A stretch of DNA of 64,000 nucleotides from NCBI RefSeq assembly GCF_015244745.1, contig NZ_JABCQI010000005.1, forward strand, positions 62,001 through 126,000, given 5' to 3'. The stretch comes from Gluconobacter cadivus (lineage in GTDB: Bacteria; Pseudomonadota; Alphaproteobacteria; Acetobacterales; Acetobacteraceae). A model generated the notes under the pieces. That model saw only the letters and a list, made by a program, of their open reading frames with translations, was not told where the DNA came from and made no database searches. The translations under genes and the position numbers were made by a program. This document shows, piece by piece, positions 43,615-54,382 of the stretch; positions within the stretch are counted from its first letter, which is position 1; every line of letters starts with the position of its first letter.

Positions 43615-43625
43615 GGACGAGGGGC

Positions 43626-44240
43626 ATGGAATACGATATCAAGACCCTCGATAATGGTAGCGCAGGCTCTGTCGCGCTTCCGGAAGAGATTTTCGCGGTC
43701 ACTCCGCGCTCTGACATCATGGCACGCGTCGTGCACTGGCAGCTGGCAAAGCGCCGCGCCGGTACGCACCGTACCAAGGGCATGGGTGAGATTTCTGGCA
43801 CGACCAAGAAGCCTTTCCGTCAGAAGGGCACGGGTTCTGCCCGTCAGGGCTCTCTGCGTGCGCCGCAGTTTCGTACGGGTGGCGTTGTTCATGGTCCGGT
43901 CGTTCGCGATCACGGCTATGACCTTCCCAAGAAGGTCCGTCGTCTCGGCCTGATCTGCGCCCTGTCGCAGAAGGCTGCCGAGGGCAAGCTGATCGTTCTC
44001 GACGCAGCCAACGGTGTCACCAAGACCCGTGAAGCCGCAGCGAAGATCAAGGCTTTGGGCTGGACGTCCGCACTGATCGTTGATGGCGCTGTTGACGAGC
44101 AGTTCGCTCGCGCAATCGCCAATCTGCCGAAGATCGACGTTCTGCCGACCATTGGTGCAAACGTCTATGACATCCTCAACCACGACGTGCTGGTCATCAC
44201 CCGCGCCGGTCTTGAGGGTCTTAAGGAGCGTCTGGCATGA
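43626..44240 (+). CDS. rplD: 50S ribosomal protein L4
   Basis: 204 residues; lines the exit tunnel and, in E. coli, represses the S10 operon. The tunnel loop [19 protein letters not shown] is clear. Starts at ATG 43626 after GAGGGGC; the frame is open a little upstream. Its stop overlaps the rplW start (ATGA). Confidence 0.98.
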   Translation: MEYDIKTLDNGSAGSVALPEEIFAVTPRSDIMARVVHWQLAKRRAGTHRTKGMGEISGTTKKPFRQKGTGSARQGSLRAPQFRTGGVVHGPVVRDHGYDLPKKVRRLGLICALSQKAAEGKLIVLDAANGVTKTREAAAKIKALGWTSALIVDGAVDEQFARAIANLPKIDVLPTIGANVYDILNHDVLVITRAGLEGLKERLA

Positions 44241-44578
44241 CCACCAATACCGTCATGAACGCACACAAGACTGCACAGAACATGTCTCAGGAAACCCTGT
44301 ATGACGTGATCCGTGCACCGCTGATCACCGAAAAGGCGACGCTTCTTTCCGAGCGTAACCAGGTGGTGTTCAAGGTCGCTCCCGGTGCGACGAAGCCTCA
44401 GATCAAGGTCGCGGTTGAGAAACTCTTCAACGTGAAGGTGACCGGCGTGAGCACGCTGGTCCAGAAGGGCAAGGTCAAGCGCGTCAAGGGTCGTCCCGGC
44501 CGTCGCTCGGACATCAAGAAGGCGTATGTACAGCTTGCTGAAGGTCAGTCCATTGACCTTACAGCCAAGCTGGGCTGA
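44237..44578 (+). CDS. rplW: 50S ribosomal protein L23
   Basis: 113 residues; forms the docking site for trigger factor and SRP at the tunnel exit. Core: [46 protein letters not shown] nine bases upstream supports the ATG at 44237, giving a 15-residue N-terminal extension over the minimal family start at 44282. Confidence 0.97.
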   Translation: MTTNTVMNAHKTAQNMSQETLYDVIRAPLITEKATLLSERNQVVFKVAPGATKPQIKVAVEKLFNVKVTGVSTLVQKGKVKRVKGRPGRRSDIKKAYVQLAEGQSIDLTAKLG

Positions 44579-44594
44579 CGCGGGGTAGGATACC

Positions 44595-45425
44595 ATGGCA
44601 CTCAAGCACTTTAATCCCACGACGCCGAGCACACGCGGCACCGTGCTGATTGATCGCAGCGAGCTCTTCAAGGGCAAGCCGATCAAGCAGCTCACGGAAG
44701 GCAAGAACAAGTCCGGCGGCCGTAACAATCACGGTCGTACCACAGTTCGTTTCCGTGGCGGCGGGCACAAGCAGTCCTATCGTTATGTCGACTTCAAGCG
44801 TCGCAAGTTCGATGTGGCCGCAACGGTCGAGCGTCTCGAATACGATCCGAACCGCACGGCGTTCATTGCGCTGATCAAGTATGAAGACGGCGAACTCGCC
44901 TACATCCTTGCTCCGCAGCGCGTGAAGGTTGGCGATCGCGTCATCTCCGGCGCCCACACGGACGTCAAGCCTGGCAACGCCATGCCGCTGGGTGCAATGC
45001 CGGTCGGAACGATCGTGCATAACATCGAGCTGAAGCAGGGCGCTGGCGGCAAGCTGGCCCGTTCCGCTGGCACCTATGCCCAGCTGGTCGGTAAAGACGC
45101 CGGTTACGCTCAGATCAAGCTGCAGTCCGGTGAGCTGCGTCTTGTTCGTGGTGAATGCATGGCAACCGTTGGTGCCGTGTCCAACCCGGACAACATGAAC
45201 CAGCACATGGGCAAAGCTGGTCGTTCCCGCTGGCTCGGACGTCGTCCGCACAACCGTGGCGTTGTCATGAACCCGGTCGACCATCCGCATGGTGGTGGTG
45301 AAGGCCGGACCTCTGGTGGCCGTCATCCGGTTACCCCGTGGGGTGTTCCGACCAAGGGTTACAAGACGCGTGTTAACAAAAAGACGGATAGCCTGATCAT
45401 CCGTCGCCGTAAGTCCGGCAAGTAA
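44595..45425 (+). CDS. rplB: 50S ribosomal protein L2
   Basis: 276 residues; needed for subunit association and peptidyl transfer. Canonical [18 protein letters not shown] and the C-terminal [19 protein letters not shown] with the conserved histidine. Sixteen bases after rplW. Confidence 0.99.
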   Translation: MALKHFNPTTPSTRGTVLIDRSELFKGKPIKQLTEGKNKSGGRNNHGRTTVRFRGGGHKQSYRYVDFKRRKFDVAATVERLEYDPNRTAFIALIKYEDGELAYILAPQRVKVGDRVISGAHTDVKPGNAMPLGAMPVGTIVHNIELKQGAGGKLARSAGTYAQLVGKDAGYAQIKLQSGELRLVRGECMATVGAVSNPDNMNQHMGKAGRSRWLGRRPHNRGVVMNPVDHPHGGGEGRTSGGRHPVTPWGVPTKGYKTRVNKKTDSLIIRRRKSGK

Positions 45426-45441
45426 GAGGGGGCAAACAGAG

Positions 45442-45720
45442 ATGGCACGTTCCGTCTGGAAGGGCCCGTTCGTTGACGGGTATCTGTTCGGTAAGGCCGA
45501 AGCGTCTCGCGCTTCGGGTCGTAATGAAGTGATCAAGATCTGGTCGCGTCGTTCGACGATCCTTCCGCAGTTCGTTGGACTTACGTTCGGCGTCTATAAT
45601 GGTCACAAGTTCCTGCCAGTGCAGGTCACGGAGAACATGGTCGGTCACAAGTTCGGTGAGTTCTCGCCGACACGGACCTACACCGGTCATGGCTCTGACA
45701 AGAAGTCGAAGCGGGGCTGA
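45442..45720 (+). CDS. rpsS: 30S ribosomal protein S19
   Basis: 92 residues in the 30S head. [39 protein letters not shown] and [16 protein letters not shown] are family blocks. Stop is two bases before rplV. Confidence 0.98.
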   Translation: MARSVWKGPFVDGYLFGKAEASRASGRNEVIKIWSRRSTILPQFVGLTFGVYNGHKFLPVQVTENMVGHKFGEFSPTRTYTGHGSDKKSKRG

Positions 45721-45722
45721 AA

Positions 45723-46151
45723 ATGAGCAAGCCAAAGCATATCCGCACGCTTGCTGACACGGAAGCGCAGGCTATCGCCCGCAATATCCGCGTCAGCCCG
45801 CAAAAGCTGAACCTGGTTGCGGCGATGATCCGCAATCAGCCGGCTGACAAGGCTATCGCCGCTCTTGCCTTCTCGCGTCGTCGTATCGCGCAGCAGGTTA
45901 AGAAGACTCTTGAGAGCGCCGTGGCCAACGCTGAGAACAACCATCAGCTCGATGTCGATCAGCTGGTGGTCAAGACTGCAGAAGTCGGCAAGTCCATTGT
46001 CATGAAGCGTTTCCACGCTCGTGGCCGTGGCCGTTCTTCTCAGATCCAGAAGTTCTTCAGCCACCTGAAGATTGTTGTTGCCGAGCGTGCGGAAGCACCG
46101 GAAGAGACGAAGCCGTCTCGCGGAACCAACAAAGAGCAGAAGGCAGCCTGA
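45723..46151 (+). CDS. rplV: 50S ribosomal protein L22
   Basis: 142 residues; its hairpin lines the exit tunnel. [19 protein letters not shown], the beta-hairpin [27 protein letters not shown] region. A Glu/Lys tail (about 20 residues) is longer than in E. coli, as usual for alphaproteobacteria. Confidence 0.98.
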   Translation: MSKPKHIRTLADTEAQAIARNIRVSPQKLNLVAAMIRNQPADKAIAALAFSRRRIAQQVKKTLESAVANAENNHQLDVDQLVVKTAEVGKSIVMKRFHARGRGRSSQIQKFFSHLKIVVAERAEAPEETKPSRGTNKEQKAA

Positions 46152-46154
46152 TCC

Positions 46155-46832
46155 ATGGGACATAAGGTCAATCCGATCGGGCTTCGGCTCGGCGTCAACC
46201 GTACCTGGGACAGCCGCTGGTACGCTGGTCAAGACTATGCGCGTCTGCTGCATGAAGATCTGAAGCTTCGTGCATTCCTGCGTCGCAAGCTGTCCGGCGC
46301 AGGCGTGTCCCGCGTTGTTATCGAGCGTCCGGCAAAGAAGCCCCGCGTGACGATCTACGCTGCCCGTCCGGGCGTCGTGATCGGCAAGAAGGGCCAGGAC
46401 ATCGACGCGCTGCGCAAGGAACTGAGCCGTATGGCGAAGACCGATGTGGCGCTGAACATCGTCGAGATCCGCAAGCCGGAAATCGATGCCACTCTCGTTG
46501 CCGAGAACATCGCTCAGCAGCTGGAGCGTCGCGTTGCATTCCGTCGTGCCATGAAGCGCGCAATCCAGTCCGCAATGCGTTTGGGTGCCCAGGGCATCCG
46601 GATCACCTGCGGTGGTCGTCTGGGTGGTGCTGAAATCGCTCGTGCCGAAAAGTATCGTGAGGGACGCGTTCCCCTGCATACCCTTCGCGCCGATATCGAT
46701 TACGGTACGGCAACTGCCAAGACAACGTATGGTACCTGCGGTGTGAAGGTATGGATCTTCAAGGGTGAGATCCTGGCTCATGACCCGCTGGCACAGGATC
46801 GTCGTGCTGCGGAGCAGGCTCCCCAGCGCTAA
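46155..46832 (+). CDS. rpsC: 30S ribosomal protein S3
   Basis: 225 residues at the mRNA entry site. The KH domain shows [17 protein letters not shown] (GxxG loop), and the C-terminal domain [25 protein letters not shown] start is canonical. Confidence 0.98.
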   Translation: MGHKVNPIGLRLGVNRTWDSRWYAGQDYARLLHEDLKLRAFLRRKLSGAGVSRVVIERPAKKPRVTIYAARPGVVIGKKGQDIDALRKELSRMAKTDVALNIVEIRKPEIDATLVAENIAQQLERRVAFRRAMKRAIQSAMRLGAQGIRITCGGRLGGAEIARAEKYREGRVPLHTLRADIDYGTATAKTTYGTCGVKVWIFKGEILAHDPLAQDRRAAEQAPQR

Positions 46833-46833
46833 G

Positions 46834-46855
46834 ACTGTGAGCGAAAGCTCACAGT
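46834..46855 (+). repeat. GNRA-capped hairpin between rpsC and rplP
   Basis: ACTGTGAGC-GAAA-GCTCACAGT, a perfect 9-bp stem starting right after the rpsC stop and followed by TCCTTT. Possible attenuator or mRNA stability element inside the S10 operon. Confidence 0.7.
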
Positions 46856-46889
46856 TCCTTTGCTGGTGCTGATTTGAGGATTTAACAAC

Positions 46890-47306
46890 ATGCTTTCCCC
46901 GAAGCGGACAAAGTTTCGTAAGGCCCATAAGGGCCGCATTCACGGTCTGGCGAAAAGCGGAACCCAGCTGAACTTCGGTGCCTTCGGCCTGAAGGCGCTG
47001 GAGCCGGAGCGGATTACCGCTCGCCAGATCGAAGCCTCCCGTCGTGCGATCACGCGTGCCATGAAGCGTGCCGGTCGCGTGTGGATTCGTATCTTTCCGG
47101 ACACTCCGGTCTCGACAAAGCCTGCAGAAGTGCGTATGGGCTCCGGTAAGGGTAACCCCGAATACTGGGCCGCACGTGTCAAGCCGGGTCGTATCCTGTT
47201 CGAGATCGAAGGCGTTCCGCCTGAGGTTGCCAAGCTGGCCCTGAGTCTGGGGGCTGCAAAGCTTCCGATCAAGACCAAGTTCGTTCAGCGTATCGGAGAC
47301 GCGTAA
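46890..47306 (+). CDS. rplP: 50S ribosomal protein L16
   Basis: 138 residues near the A-site tRNA elbow. [48 protein letters not shown] are canonical. Its stop overlaps the rpmC start by one base (TAATG). Confidence 0.98.
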   Translation: MLSPKRTKFRKAHKGRIHGLAKSGTQLNFGAFGLKALEPERITARQIEASRRAITRAMKRAGRVWIRIFPDTPVSTKPAEVRMGSGKGNPEYWAARVKPGRILFEIEGVPPEVAKLALSLGAAKLPIKTKFVQRIGDA

Positions 47307-47539
47307 TGGCCGACACGTACAAGCCTGCCGATCTGCGCGCGAAGAGCGAAGATGAGCTGAATGCTCTTCTGCTCGACCTCAAGCGCGAACAGATCAACCA
47401 TCGTTTTTCGGCTGCCACGGGGCAGTCGGAGAACACAAGCCGCGTCAAGGTCGTGCGCCGTGCAGTAGCACGTATCAAGACACTGGCTCACACATCGAAG
47501 AACCGTGCGGGCGCCAAAACGTCCGCCGCTAAGTCCTGA
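47306..47539 (+). CDS. rpmC: 50S ribosomal protein L29
   Basis: 77 residues, two-helix protein at the tunnel exit ([25 protein letters not shown]). A basic C-terminal tail adds about 10 residues to the usual length. Translationally coupled to rplP. Confidence 0.96.
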   Translation: MADTYKPADLRAKSEDELNALLLDLKREQINHRFSAATGQSENTSRVKVVRRAVARIKTLAHTSKNRAGAKTSAAKS

Positions 47540-47552
47540 GAGGAGACGGACG

Positions 47553-47825
47553 ATGCCAAGGCGCGTCCTGACAGGTCGGGTCACGAGCGACAAGATGGAC
47601 AAGACGGTTACCGTTCTTGTCGATCGTCGCATCATGCACCCGCTCTACAAAAAGTTTATTCGCCGCTCCAAGAAGTACGCGGCTCATGACGAAGAAAACG
47701 TCTGCCAGACGGGCGATCTGGTTCGTATTGAAGAATGCGCACCGATCTCCAAGCGCAAGACGTGGTCTGTCGTGTCGCGCAACGGTGAGGAGCTGGCTTC
47801 AGCGTCCTCTTCCGTCAGCGCATAA
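47553..47825 (+). CDS. rpsQ: 30S ribosomal protein S17
   Basis: 90 residues, OB-fold. [21 protein letters not shown] is the family start, so the ATG at 47553 (after GAGGAGA) is chosen over the longer frame. Core: [19 protein letters not shown] and [15 protein letters not shown]. Confidence 0.98.
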   Translation: MPRRVLTGRVTSDKMDKTVTVLVDRRIMHPLYKKFIRRSKKYAAHDEENVCQTGDLVRIEECAPISKRKTWSVVSRNGEELASASSSVSA

Positions 47826-47837
47826 GGGGGTAGGCAC

Positions 47838-48206
47838 ATGATTCATCCCGAGACCAACCTTGACGTCGCCGATAACTCCGGCGCGCGTCGGGTGCAGTGC
47901 ATCAAGGTGCTGGGCGGCTCCAAGCGGAAGACTGCCTCGGTCGGCGACGTCATTGTCGTGTCCGTCAAGGAAGCAATTCCCCGCGGCAAGGTGAAGAAGG
48001 GTGACGTCCATCAGGCCGTTATCGTTCGCACCTCCTATCCGGTTCGTCGTGCAGATGGCTCAGCCATCCGCTTCGACAAGAATGCCGCTGTTCTTCTGAA
48101 CAAGCAGCAGGAGCCGATTGGTACGCGTATCTTTGGCCCGGTGGTTCGTGAGCTGCGTGCGCGCAAGTTCATGAAGATCATCTCGCTGGCTCCGGAGGTG
48201 CTGTAA
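47838..48206 (+). CDS. rplN: 50S ribosomal protein L14
   Basis: 122 residues at the subunit interface. [28 protein letters not shown] and [13 protein letters not shown] are canonical. Stop overlaps rplX start by one base. Confidence 0.98.
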   Translation: MIHPETNLDVADNSGARRVQCIKVLGGSKRKTASVGDVIVVSVKEAIPRGKVKKGDVHQAVIVRTSYPVRRADGSAIRFDKNAAVLLNKQQEPIGTRIFGPVVRELRARKFMKIISLAPEVL

Positions 48207-48526
48207 TGGCTGCTCGTATCAAAAAGGGTGACCAGGTTCTGGTCCTCTCCGGCAAGTCCCGTGGTGTTCGCGGCGAAGTTCTCGCGGTGATGCCGAAGGC
48301 CGAAAAGGCTGTTGTACGTGGCGTGGCTATTGCCAAGCGTCACACGAAGCCCAACCGCGCAGGCGGAGAAGGTGGAATCATCGAGCGCGAAATGCCGATC
48401 CATCTCTCCAACCTGAAGCTGGTTGATCCGAAGAGCGGCAAGCCGACGCGTGTTGGCTTCCGCATTCTGGAAGACGGTCGCAAGGTTCGTGTTGCCAAGG
48501 CAACCGGCGAAGTGATCGAAGGCTGA
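48206..48526 (+). CDS. rplX: 50S ribosomal protein L24
   Basis: 106 residues; assembly initiator with KOW motif ([21 protein letters not shown]). In E. coli it follows L14 exactly as here. TAATG overlap couples its translation to rplN. Confidence 0.98.
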   Translation: MAARIKKGDQVLVLSGKSRGVRGEVLAVMPKAEKAVVRGVAIAKRHTKPNRAGGEGGIIEREMPIHLSNLKLVDPKSGKPTRVGFRILEDGRKVRVAKATGEVIEG

Positions 48527-48537
48527 GGAACGCAACA

Positions 48538-49101
48538 ATGAGCGAACAGAAGAACGCTTTGCCGCGTCTGCACCAGCGTTACGAAGACGTGCTGAAGAAG
48601 CAGCTTCGTGAGCAGTTTGGCTATGCCAACGAACTCCAGGTTCCCAAGCTCGAGAAGATCGTGCTGAACATGGGCGTTGGTGAAGCCGCCGGTGACCAGA
48701 AGAAGCTTGATGCCGCTTTTGCGGAAATGACTGTGATTTCGGGTCAGAAACCTGTCAAGACCCTTGCTCGCAAGGCTATTGCCGGTTTCAAGATCCGCGA
48801 AGGTCTGCCCATTGGCTGTAAGGTCACGCTCCGTCGTGCCCGCATGTACGAGTTTCTTGACCGTCTGGTGACGATCGCCATGCCGCGCATCCGCGATTTC
48901 CGCGGCCTGCCGGCAAACAAGGGCTTTGATGGACACGGCAATTTTGCCATGGGCATCAAGGAACAGATCGTGTTTCCTGAGATCGAGTATGACAAGATCG
49001 ATGCCGTTCGTGGCATGGACATCATCTTCGTGACCAGCGCCAAGTCTGATGCTGAAGCAAAGGCCCTGCTGAAGGCCTTTGATCTGCCGTTCAACGGCTG
49101 A
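48538..49101 (+). CDS. rplE: 50S ribosomal protein L5
   Basis: 187 residues; binds 5S rRNA and contacts S13. Core: [66 protein letters not shown] as separate blocks. Followed by a 132-base gap with a terminator-like hairpin before rpsN. Confidence 0.98.
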   Translation: MSEQKNALPRLHQRYEDVLKKQLREQFGYANELQVPKLEKIVLNMGVGEAAGDQKKLDAAFAEMTVISGQKPVKTLARKAIAGFKIREGLPIGCKVTLRRARMYEFLDRLVTIAMPRIRDFRGLPANKGFDGHGNFAMGIKEQIVFPEIEYDKIDAVRGMDIIFVTSAKSDAEAKALLKAFDLPFNG

Positions 49102-49141
49102 TCCATAATTTTTCAGACCGATCACGGTTAAAATCAGGATT

Positions 49142-49162
49142 CGGCCTTCCATTGGAAGGCCG
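49142..49162 (+). terminator. terminator-like hairpin between rplE and rpsN
   Basis: CGGCCTTCC-ATT-GGAAGGCCG, a perfect 9-bp stem with a 3-base loop, followed by CTTTCCTTTA. It looks like a moderate intrinsic terminator inside the spc operon. Confidence 0.7.
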
Positions 49163-49233
49163 CTTTCCTTTATAGACACGCTGATTGGAAAACCGTCGGG
49201 ATAGGCCTGACAGGTTCCGGGAGAAAATTCGAG

Positions 49234-49539
49234 ATGGCGAAGGTCTCAGCGGTAAACCGTAATAACCATCGCGCTGCCCTGGTGAAGCGCGACAAGGAAA
49301 AGCGGACCGCTCTCAAGAACATCATCAAGGATCGTACACTGTCGGTTGAAGACCGCTTTGATGCGACCCTTAAGCTGGCCCAGATGCCGCGCAATGGATC
49401 CGCGACCCGTGTCCGTCTGCGTTGCAAGCTTTCTGGTCGCCCCCGTGCCAACTATCGCAAGTTCGAACTGAGCCGTATTGCTCTGCGTGATCTTGCCTCC
49501 GCCGGCCAGATTCCTGGCATGGTCAAGTCGAGCTGGTAA
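49234..49539 (+). CDS. rpsN: 30S ribosomal protein S14
   Basis: 101 residues, zinc-independent type: the two CxxC pairs of zinc-binding S14 are absent, and only one Cys remains ([13 protein letters not shown]). Family blocks [15 protein letters not shown] and [22 protein letters not shown] 49234 follows GGGAGAA. Confidence 0.98.
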   Translation: MAKVSAVNRNNHRAALVKRDKEKRTALKNIIKDRTLSVEDRFDATLKLAQMPRNGSATRVRLRCKLSGRPRANYRKFELSRIALRDLASAGQIPGMVKSSW

Positions 49540-49551
49540 AGGGTAGATCGA

Positions 49552-49950
49552 ATGTCTTTGTCTGATCCACTGGGCGATATGCTGACCCGGATCCGCAATG
49601 CGCAGCGTGCCCGTCATGCTGTCTGCGTTGCGCCTGCATCCAAGCTGCGCGCAAGCGTTCTGGAAGCCCTGAAGCGTGAAGGCTACATCCGTGGCTTCGC
49701 TGCTGAAGAGCTCCGCAAGGGTGTTGCACAGCTCCGTATCGAGCTGAAGTATGTAGAAGGCCAGCCGGTCATCAAGGAAATCCATCGCGTTTCCAAGCCC
49801 GGCCGTCGCGTCTACTCGAAGATCAAGGAACTTCCGCGCGTTTATGCCGGCCTTGGTGTGTCGATCCTGTCCACCCCGCGTGGCGTCCTGTCGGACGTCG
49901 AGGCTCGCGCTGCCAACGTTGGCGGCGAGGTCCTCTGCCGCGTCTTCTAA
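49552..49950 (+). CDS. rpsH: 30S ribosomal protein S8
   Basis: 132 residues; binds central 16S rRNA and in E. coli represses spc operon translation. [18 protein letters not shown] start and C-terminal [26 protein letters not shown] are canonical. Confidence 0.98.
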   Translation: MSLSDPLGDMLTRIRNAQRARHAVCVAPASKLRASVLEALKREGYIRGFAAEELRKGVAQLRIELKYVEGQPVIKEIHRVSKPGRRVYSKIKELPRVYAGLGVSILSTPRGVLSDVEARAANVGGEVLCRVF

Positions 49951-49960
49951 GGAGGGTCGC

Positions 49961-50497
49961 ATGTCTCGCGTAGGTAAATATCCCGTCGAAGTTCCGGCTG
50001 GCGTGCAGGTTTCCGTTGCTGATGGCATCTTCAAAGCCAAGGGCAAGCTCGGTGAACTGACCGTTCCGGTTTCCCGTCATGTGGAAGTCAAGATCGAAGG
50101 TAGCAATGTTTCCGTTGCTCCTCTTGGTCGTCGTTCGCGTGAAAACTGGACCATGTGGGGAACCACCCGCGCTCTGATCGCCAATACGGTCAAGGGTGTG
50201 TCGGACGGCTTCACCAAGGGGCTTGAAATTCAGGGTACGGGTTTCCGTGCTGCTGTTCAGGGCTCGAACCTGGTGATGAACCTCGGCTTCTCGCACGATG
50301 TTGTCTATCCGATTCCGGAAGGCATCAAGATCACCACGCCGCGTCCGACCGCGATTGTCGTTGAGGGTAACGACAAGCAGCGTGTTGGTCAGGTTGCGCT
50401 CGATATCCGCAGCTTCCGCAAGCCTGAGCCTTACAAGGGCAAGGGTGTTCGGTATGAAACCGAGGTTCTGCGTCGCAAGGAAGGTAAGAAGAAGTAA
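49961..50497 (+). CDS. rplF: 50S ribosomal protein L6
   Basis: 178 residues near the sarcin-ricin loop. [15 protein letters not shown] start at 49961 after AAGGAGG. C-terminal signature [14 protein letters not shown] is present. Stop overlaps rplR start by one base. Confidence 0.98.
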   Translation: MSRVGKYPVEVPAGVQVSVADGIFKAKGKLGELTVPVSRHVEVKIEGSNVSVAPLGRRSRENWTMWGTTRALIANTVKGVSDGFTKGLEIQGTGFRAAVQGSNLVMNLGFSHDVVYPIPEGIKITTPRPTAIVVEGNDKQRVGQVALDIRSFRKPEPYKGKGVRYETEVLRRKEGKKK

Positions 50498-50859
50498 TGG
50501 CAACGCAGCAAGGATTGCAGGAACGCCGCCGTCAGCGGCTGCGCTTCCAGCTTCGTCGCAAGAGCGGCGGCCGGCCGCGTCTGTCGGTCTTCCGTTCCAG
50601 CAAGCATATTCACGCCCAGATCATCGACGATGCACAGGGCCGTACGCTCGCCAGCGCCTCCACGCTGGAAAAGACGCTTCGCGATGCTGGCAAGACCGGT
50701 GCCGACGTGTCTGCAGCTACGGCTATCGGTAAGCTGATTGCCGAACGCGGTGTTGCAGCTGGTGTGAAGACTGTCGTGTTCGATCGCGGCTCTTATCTGT
50801 ATCATGGCCGGGTCAAAGCCCTGGCAGAGGCTGCCCGTGAGGGCGGACTCTCGTTCTAA
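50497..50859 (+). CDS. rplR: 50S ribosomal protein L18
   Basis: 120 residues; binds 5S rRNA. Core: [20 protein letters not shown] and [32 protein letters not shown] overlap with rplF. Confidence 0.98.
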   Translation: MATQQGLQERRRQRLRFQLRRKSGGRPRLSVFRSSKHIHAQIIDDAQGRTLASASTLEKTLRDAGKTGADVSAATAIGKLIAERGVAAGVKTVVFDRGSYLYHGRVKALAEAAREGGLSF

Positions 50860-50870
50860 GGAGATCACAC

Positions 50871-51446
50871 ATGGCACGTGAGCCAAGAGAAGGCGGCCGT
50901 GGTGGTCGTGAGCGCGAGCAGGGCGATGATCTGATCGACAAGCTCGTCACCATCAACCGTGTTGCCAAAGTCGTAAAGGGTGGTCGCCGTTTTGCGTTCG
51001 CCGCCCTCGTTGTTGTCGGTGATCAGAAGGGTCGCGTTGGTTACGGTGCGGGCAAGGCTCGTGAAGTTCCCGAGGCAATCCGCAAGGCAACCGAGCGTGC
51101 AAAGCGCACGATGATCCGTGTGCCGATGAAGGAAGGTCGTACCCTCCATCACGACACGTTCGGTCATTACGGTGCTGGCAAGGTTGTTGTTCGTGCGGCT
51201 GAAGCCGGTACGGGTATCATCGCTGGTGGTCCGATGCGCGCAGTGTTCGAAAGCCTCGGCGTCAATGACGTTGTGGCCAAGAGCCTGGGAACGCGGAACC
51301 CGCACAACATGATCAAGGCAACTTTCGCTGCGCTTGAAAAGGCCAGCAGCCCGCGTCATGTTGCGTCCCGTCGCGGCAAGAAAGCTGCTGAACTGTTTGG
51401 CAAGCGCGAGCAGGGCCAGACGGAAGCGGAGGTGACAAATGGCTGA
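50871..51446 (+). CDS. rpsE: 30S ribosomal protein S5
   Basis: 191 residues near the decoding site. N-terminal Gly/Arg-rich extension ([15 protein letters not shown]), then [27 protein letters not shown] and [15 protein letters not shown]. Overlaps rpmD by eight bases. Confidence 0.98.
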   Translation: MAREPREGGRGGREREQGDDLIDKLVTINRVAKVVKGGRRFAFAALVVVGDQKGRVGYGAGKAREVPEAIRKATERAKRTMIRVPMKEGRTLHHDTFGHYGAGKVVVRAAEAGTGIIAGGPMRAVFESLGVNDVVAKSLGTRNPHNMIKATFAALEKASSPRHVASRRGKKAAELFGKREQGQTEAEVTNG

Positions 51447-51627
51447 GAATGGCAAGACCGTTCAGGTTACGCAGATCGCTTCGGTCATCGGTCGTAAACC
51501 GGGCCAGGCTGAGACCATCACTGGTCTTGGTCTGCGTGGAATTGGTTCCACGCGCACGCTGGAGGACACTCCGGCCGTGCGTGGAATGATCCGCAAGGTT
51601 GCCCACCTCATCAAGGTGGAGGGTTGA
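51439..51627 (+). CDS. rpmD: 50S ribosomal protein L30
   Basis: 62 residues. [38 protein letters not shown] blocks are typical. Overlaps rpsE and ends one base before rplO. Confidence 0.97.
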   Translation: MAENGKTVQVTQIASVIGRKPGQAETITGLGLRGIGSTRTLEDTPAVRGMIRKVAHLIKVEG

Positions 51628-51628
51628 A

Positions 51629-52117
51629 ATGAACCTCAACGAACTGCGTGACAACGAGGGTTCTCGTTATCGCAAGAAGCGTCTTGGACGTGGCATCGGG
51701 TCCGGCAAGGGCAAGACGTCAGGCCGTGGCGTCAAGGGTCAGAAGGCTCGTGAAGGCGTCTCGCTCAATGGCTTCGAAGGTGGTCAGCTTCCGCTGTACC
51801 GTCGTATGCCGAAGCGTGGCTTCGTGAACATTTTCCGCAAGGAATATGCTCCGGTGAACCTCGGTGCGATCTCCAAGGCCATCGAAAACGGAAAGCTGGA
51901 CAAGGCTGCAACCGTCACTGAGGAGACCCTGCGTAAGGCTGGTCTCGTCAACGGAAGCAAGCTGGCTGGTGTCCGTCTTCTGGCCCATGGTGAACTCTCG
52001 CATGGCGTGACCATCGAAGTTGCTGGCGCTTCTGCTGCTGCTCTGGCAGCAGTCGAGAAGGCTGGTGGTACCGTTAAGGTGCTCGAGACCAAGAAGGACG
52101 CCCAGGCTGAGGCCTGA
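51629..52117 (+). CDS. rplO: 50S ribosomal protein L15
   Basis: 162 residues. [38 protein letters not shown]-type Gly/Lys-rich N-terminus, then the core with [27 protein letters not shown]. Starts at ATG 51629 immediately after the rpmD stop. Confidence 0.98.
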   Translation: MNLNELRDNEGSRYRKKRLGRGIGSGKGKTSGRGVKGQKAREGVSLNGFEGGQLPLYRRMPKRGFVNIFRKEYAPVNLGAISKAIENGKLDKAATVTEETLRKAGLVNGSKLAGVRLLAHGELSHGVTIEVAGASAAALAAVEKAGGTVKVLETKKDAQAEA

Positions 52118-52161
52118 GTTCTCTTCTCCCGGGCTTTGTTCGGGTTAGGGTTGGATAGTGA

Positions 52162-52194
52162 ACAGCGTCCCGTGCTTATGTGCGGCGACGCTGT
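52162..52194 (+). terminator. hairpin between rplO and secY
   Basis: ACAGCGTC (52162-52169) pairs with GACGCTGT (52187-52194), with an additional CCG/CGG pair inside, followed by TTTC. May be a partial terminator that lowers secY expression. Confidence 0.6.
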
Positions 52195-52214
52195 TTTCAT
52201 GAAAGGACAGGTGG

Positions 52215-53588
52215 ATGGCTTCCGCAGCAGAGCAGCTCGCCGCCAATCTCAATATGAGTTCGTTTTCCAAGGCGACCGAACTCAAGAAGCGCATCTGGTT
52301 TACTCTCGGAGCGCTGATCGTCTATCGACTTGGCACCTATATTCCGGTGCCCGGCGTCGATGCGACCGTGATGGGGCAGCTTCTTGCCCAGCATCAGGGT
52401 GGCATTCTGGGGATGTTCGACATGTTCACGGGCGGTGCGCTTGGGCGTATGACCGTGTTCGCATTGAATATCATGCCGTATATCAGCGCCTCGATCATTA
52501 TTCAGCTTCTTTCCACGGCGCTTCCTTCCATGGAAGCGATGAAGAAGGAAGGTGAGGCGGGTCGTAAAAAGCTCAATCAGTACACGCGCTATCTTACTGT
52601 GTTTATCGCTCTTTTCCAGGCTTACGGCATTGCCGTCGGGCTTGAAAACATGACGGCGCATGGTGCGAATGCTGTGGTAGCTCCGGGAGCGTTCTTCATT
52701 GCCTCCTGTGTGGTGACGCTTGTCGGCGGGACGATGTTCCTGATGTGGCTGGGCGAGCAGATTACGTCCAGGGGTGTCGGGAATGGCATTTCCCTCATTA
52801 TCTTTGCGGGTATCGTCGCCAATCTGCCGAATGCTCTGGCCAGTCTTTTCGAACTGGGACGGACAGGAGCGCTTTCGCCAATTTTTGTGGTGATTTTTCT
52901 GGTTCTGGCGATTGCTGTCATTGGCTTCATCGTCTTCATGGAGCAGGCACAGCGTCGCGTTGTGATTCAGTATCCCAAACGTCAGGTTGGGAACCGTATT
53001 TTCGGCGGTGACTCCACCCACATGCCGCTGAAGGTCAACACTGCTGGCGTTATTCCGCCAATTTTCGCATCATCCGTATTGCTGATTCCTGTGACCATTT
53101 CCGGTTTCATGAACGGTCATTCGATGCCGGGATGGCTCTCCATTCTGGGGCAGCAGCTTGGCCAAGGGCAGCCGCTCTACATGCTGTTCTATGCTGCGAT
53201 GATCCTGTTCTTCTCCTATTTCTATGCGGCGATTACATTCAATCCCGAGGAAACGGCAGAGAACCTGCGGAAGCAGGGGGGATTCATTCCGGGGATTCGA
53301 CCGGGTGCGAGCACGGCAACGTATTTTGACAAGATCCTGTCCCGTCTGACCGCGATCGGCGCTCTGTACTTGGTTGTGGTGTGTCTGTTGCCGCAGATCC
53401 TGATCAGTAAATATAATGTCCCGTTTTATTTTGGGGGCACGAGTCTGATCATTATCGTCTCGGTCACGATTGATACGGTCACGCAGATTCAGTCTCATCT
53501 GGTGGCGCATCAGTATTCGGGTCTGATCCGCAAGCAACGCAGTCGCGGAAGCCGTGGCGGAGTGCAGGGAGGCACGAGGCGTCGATGA
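52215..53588 (+). CDS. secY: preprotein translocase subunit SecY
   Basis: 457 residues with ten membrane segments; the protein-conducting channel. Landmarks: [28 protein letters not shown] at TM1, [27 protein letters not shown] at TM2, and the C-terminal cytoplasmic loop ([13 protein letters not shown]) that contacts SecA and the ribosome. secE is not in the window. ATG overlap with adk. Confidence 0.98.
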   Translation: MASAAEQLAANLNMSSFSKATELKKRIWFTLGALIVYRLGTYIPVPGVDATVMGQLLAQHQGGILGMFDMFTGGALGRMTVFALNIMPYISASIIIQLLSTALPSMEAMKKEGEAGRKKLNQYTRYLTVFIALFQAYGIAVGLENMTAHGANAVVAPGAFFIASCVVTLVGGTMFLMWLGEQITSRGVGNGISLIIFAGIVANLPNALASLFELGRTGALSPIFVVIFLVLAIAVIGFIVFMEQAQRRVVIQYPKRQVGNRIFGGDSTHMPLKVNTAGVIPPIFASSVLLIPVTISGFMNGHSMPGWLSILGQQLGQGQPLYMLFYAAMILFFSYFYAAITFNPEETAENLRKQGGFIPGIRPGASTATYFDKILSRLTAIGALYLVVVCLLPQILISKYNVPFYFGGTSLIIIVSVTIDTVTQIQSHLVAHQYSGLIRKQRSRGSRGGVQGGTRRR

Positions 53589-54166
53589 ACATCATTCTTC
53601 TTGGGCCGCCCGGAGCCGGTAAGGGAACGCAGGCCAAACGGCTTGAAACCCTCTATGGCTTCAAGCAGATTTCCACGGGCGATATGCTGCGCGCTGAAGT
53701 GGCCGCTGGTTCGGCAATTGGCAACGAAGCCAAGGCGATCATGGAGAAGGGACAGTTCGTTCCAGACCCGATTATCGTTGCCATGATTCAGAACCGTATC
53801 GCACAACCGGATTGCCAGCGTGGATTCATCCTTGATGGCTTTCCCCGGACAGAAAGTCAGGCCGAGGCGCTCGATGCGATGCTGTCTCTGCGTGATCTGA
53901 CAATCGGTGCGGTCATTCTGCTGGACGTCAACGAAGACGAACTTGTGGAGCGTATCGCCAGTCGCAGAGGCGAGGACGGAACGCGGCGTCCGGACGACAA
54001 CCCCGAGGTCGTCCGTGCGCGTCTTGACGTCTATCGCAAGCAAACCGCTCCGATCCTTCCTTATTATGAGAAAGCCGGGCGTCTGCTTCATGTTGACGGT
54101 ATGAAAGACGTTGAAAGCGTTGGCGAAGCGATTGATGCCATCGTCACAGGCGCGGCAAAAAACTGA
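53585..54166 (+). CDS. adk: adenylate kinase (short-LID form)
   Basis: 193 residues; interconverts ATP, AMP and ADP. P-loop [10 protein letters not shown] (residues 7-16), AMP-binding [24 protein letters not shown]. The LID region is short ([24 protein letters not shown], so no zinc finger or long lid), as in other alphaproteobacterial short Adk. Start overlaps the secY stop (ATGA), the usual secY-adk pairing. Confidence 0.97.
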   Translation: MNIILLGPPGAGKGTQAKRLETLYGFKQISTGDMLRAEVAAGSAIGNEAKAIMEKGQFVPDPIIVAMIQNRIAQPDCQRGFILDGFPRTESQAEALDAMLSLRDLTIGAVILLDVNEDELVERIASRRGEDGTRRPDDNPEVVRARLDVYRKQTAPILPYYEKAGRLLHVDGMKDVESVGEAIDAIVTGAAKN

Positions 54167-54204
54167 GTTTCAGACAGATATCACGAAAAAGTGATCTCTA
54201 TTAT

Positions 54205-54234
54205 TTGACTCAGGTGGGGTGGGCAGTCTATTGC
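54205..54234 (+). promoter_or_regulatory. probable promoter of the alpha operon
   Basis: TTGACT (54205-54210), 18-base spacer, TATTGC (54229-54234), about 150 bases upstream of rpsM. Confidence 0.45.
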
Positions 54235-54251
54235 GCGCCCTCGACATAGGT

Positions 54252-54305
54252 GTAGCCAAACTGTTCGTGCGTCTGCCGGAATCGGTAGGCAGCAGGTTTG
54301 GCTAC
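54252..54305 (+). promoter_or_regulatory. large hairpin in the rpsM leader
   Basis: GTAGCCAAAC (54252-54261) and GTTTGGCTAC (54296-54305) form a perfect 10-bp stem; inside, CTGCC pairs with GGCAG. In E. coli, S4 binds a structured alpha-operon leader, but S4 is not encoded here, so the ligand (if any) is unknown. Confidence 0.6.
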
Positions 54306-54382
54306 AAGATCATCGACCTGGCCATGGCTGGGGATATAACAGTCTGAAGCGGCTCCGGGCCGTTTCAATGGGAGTAACAAGC

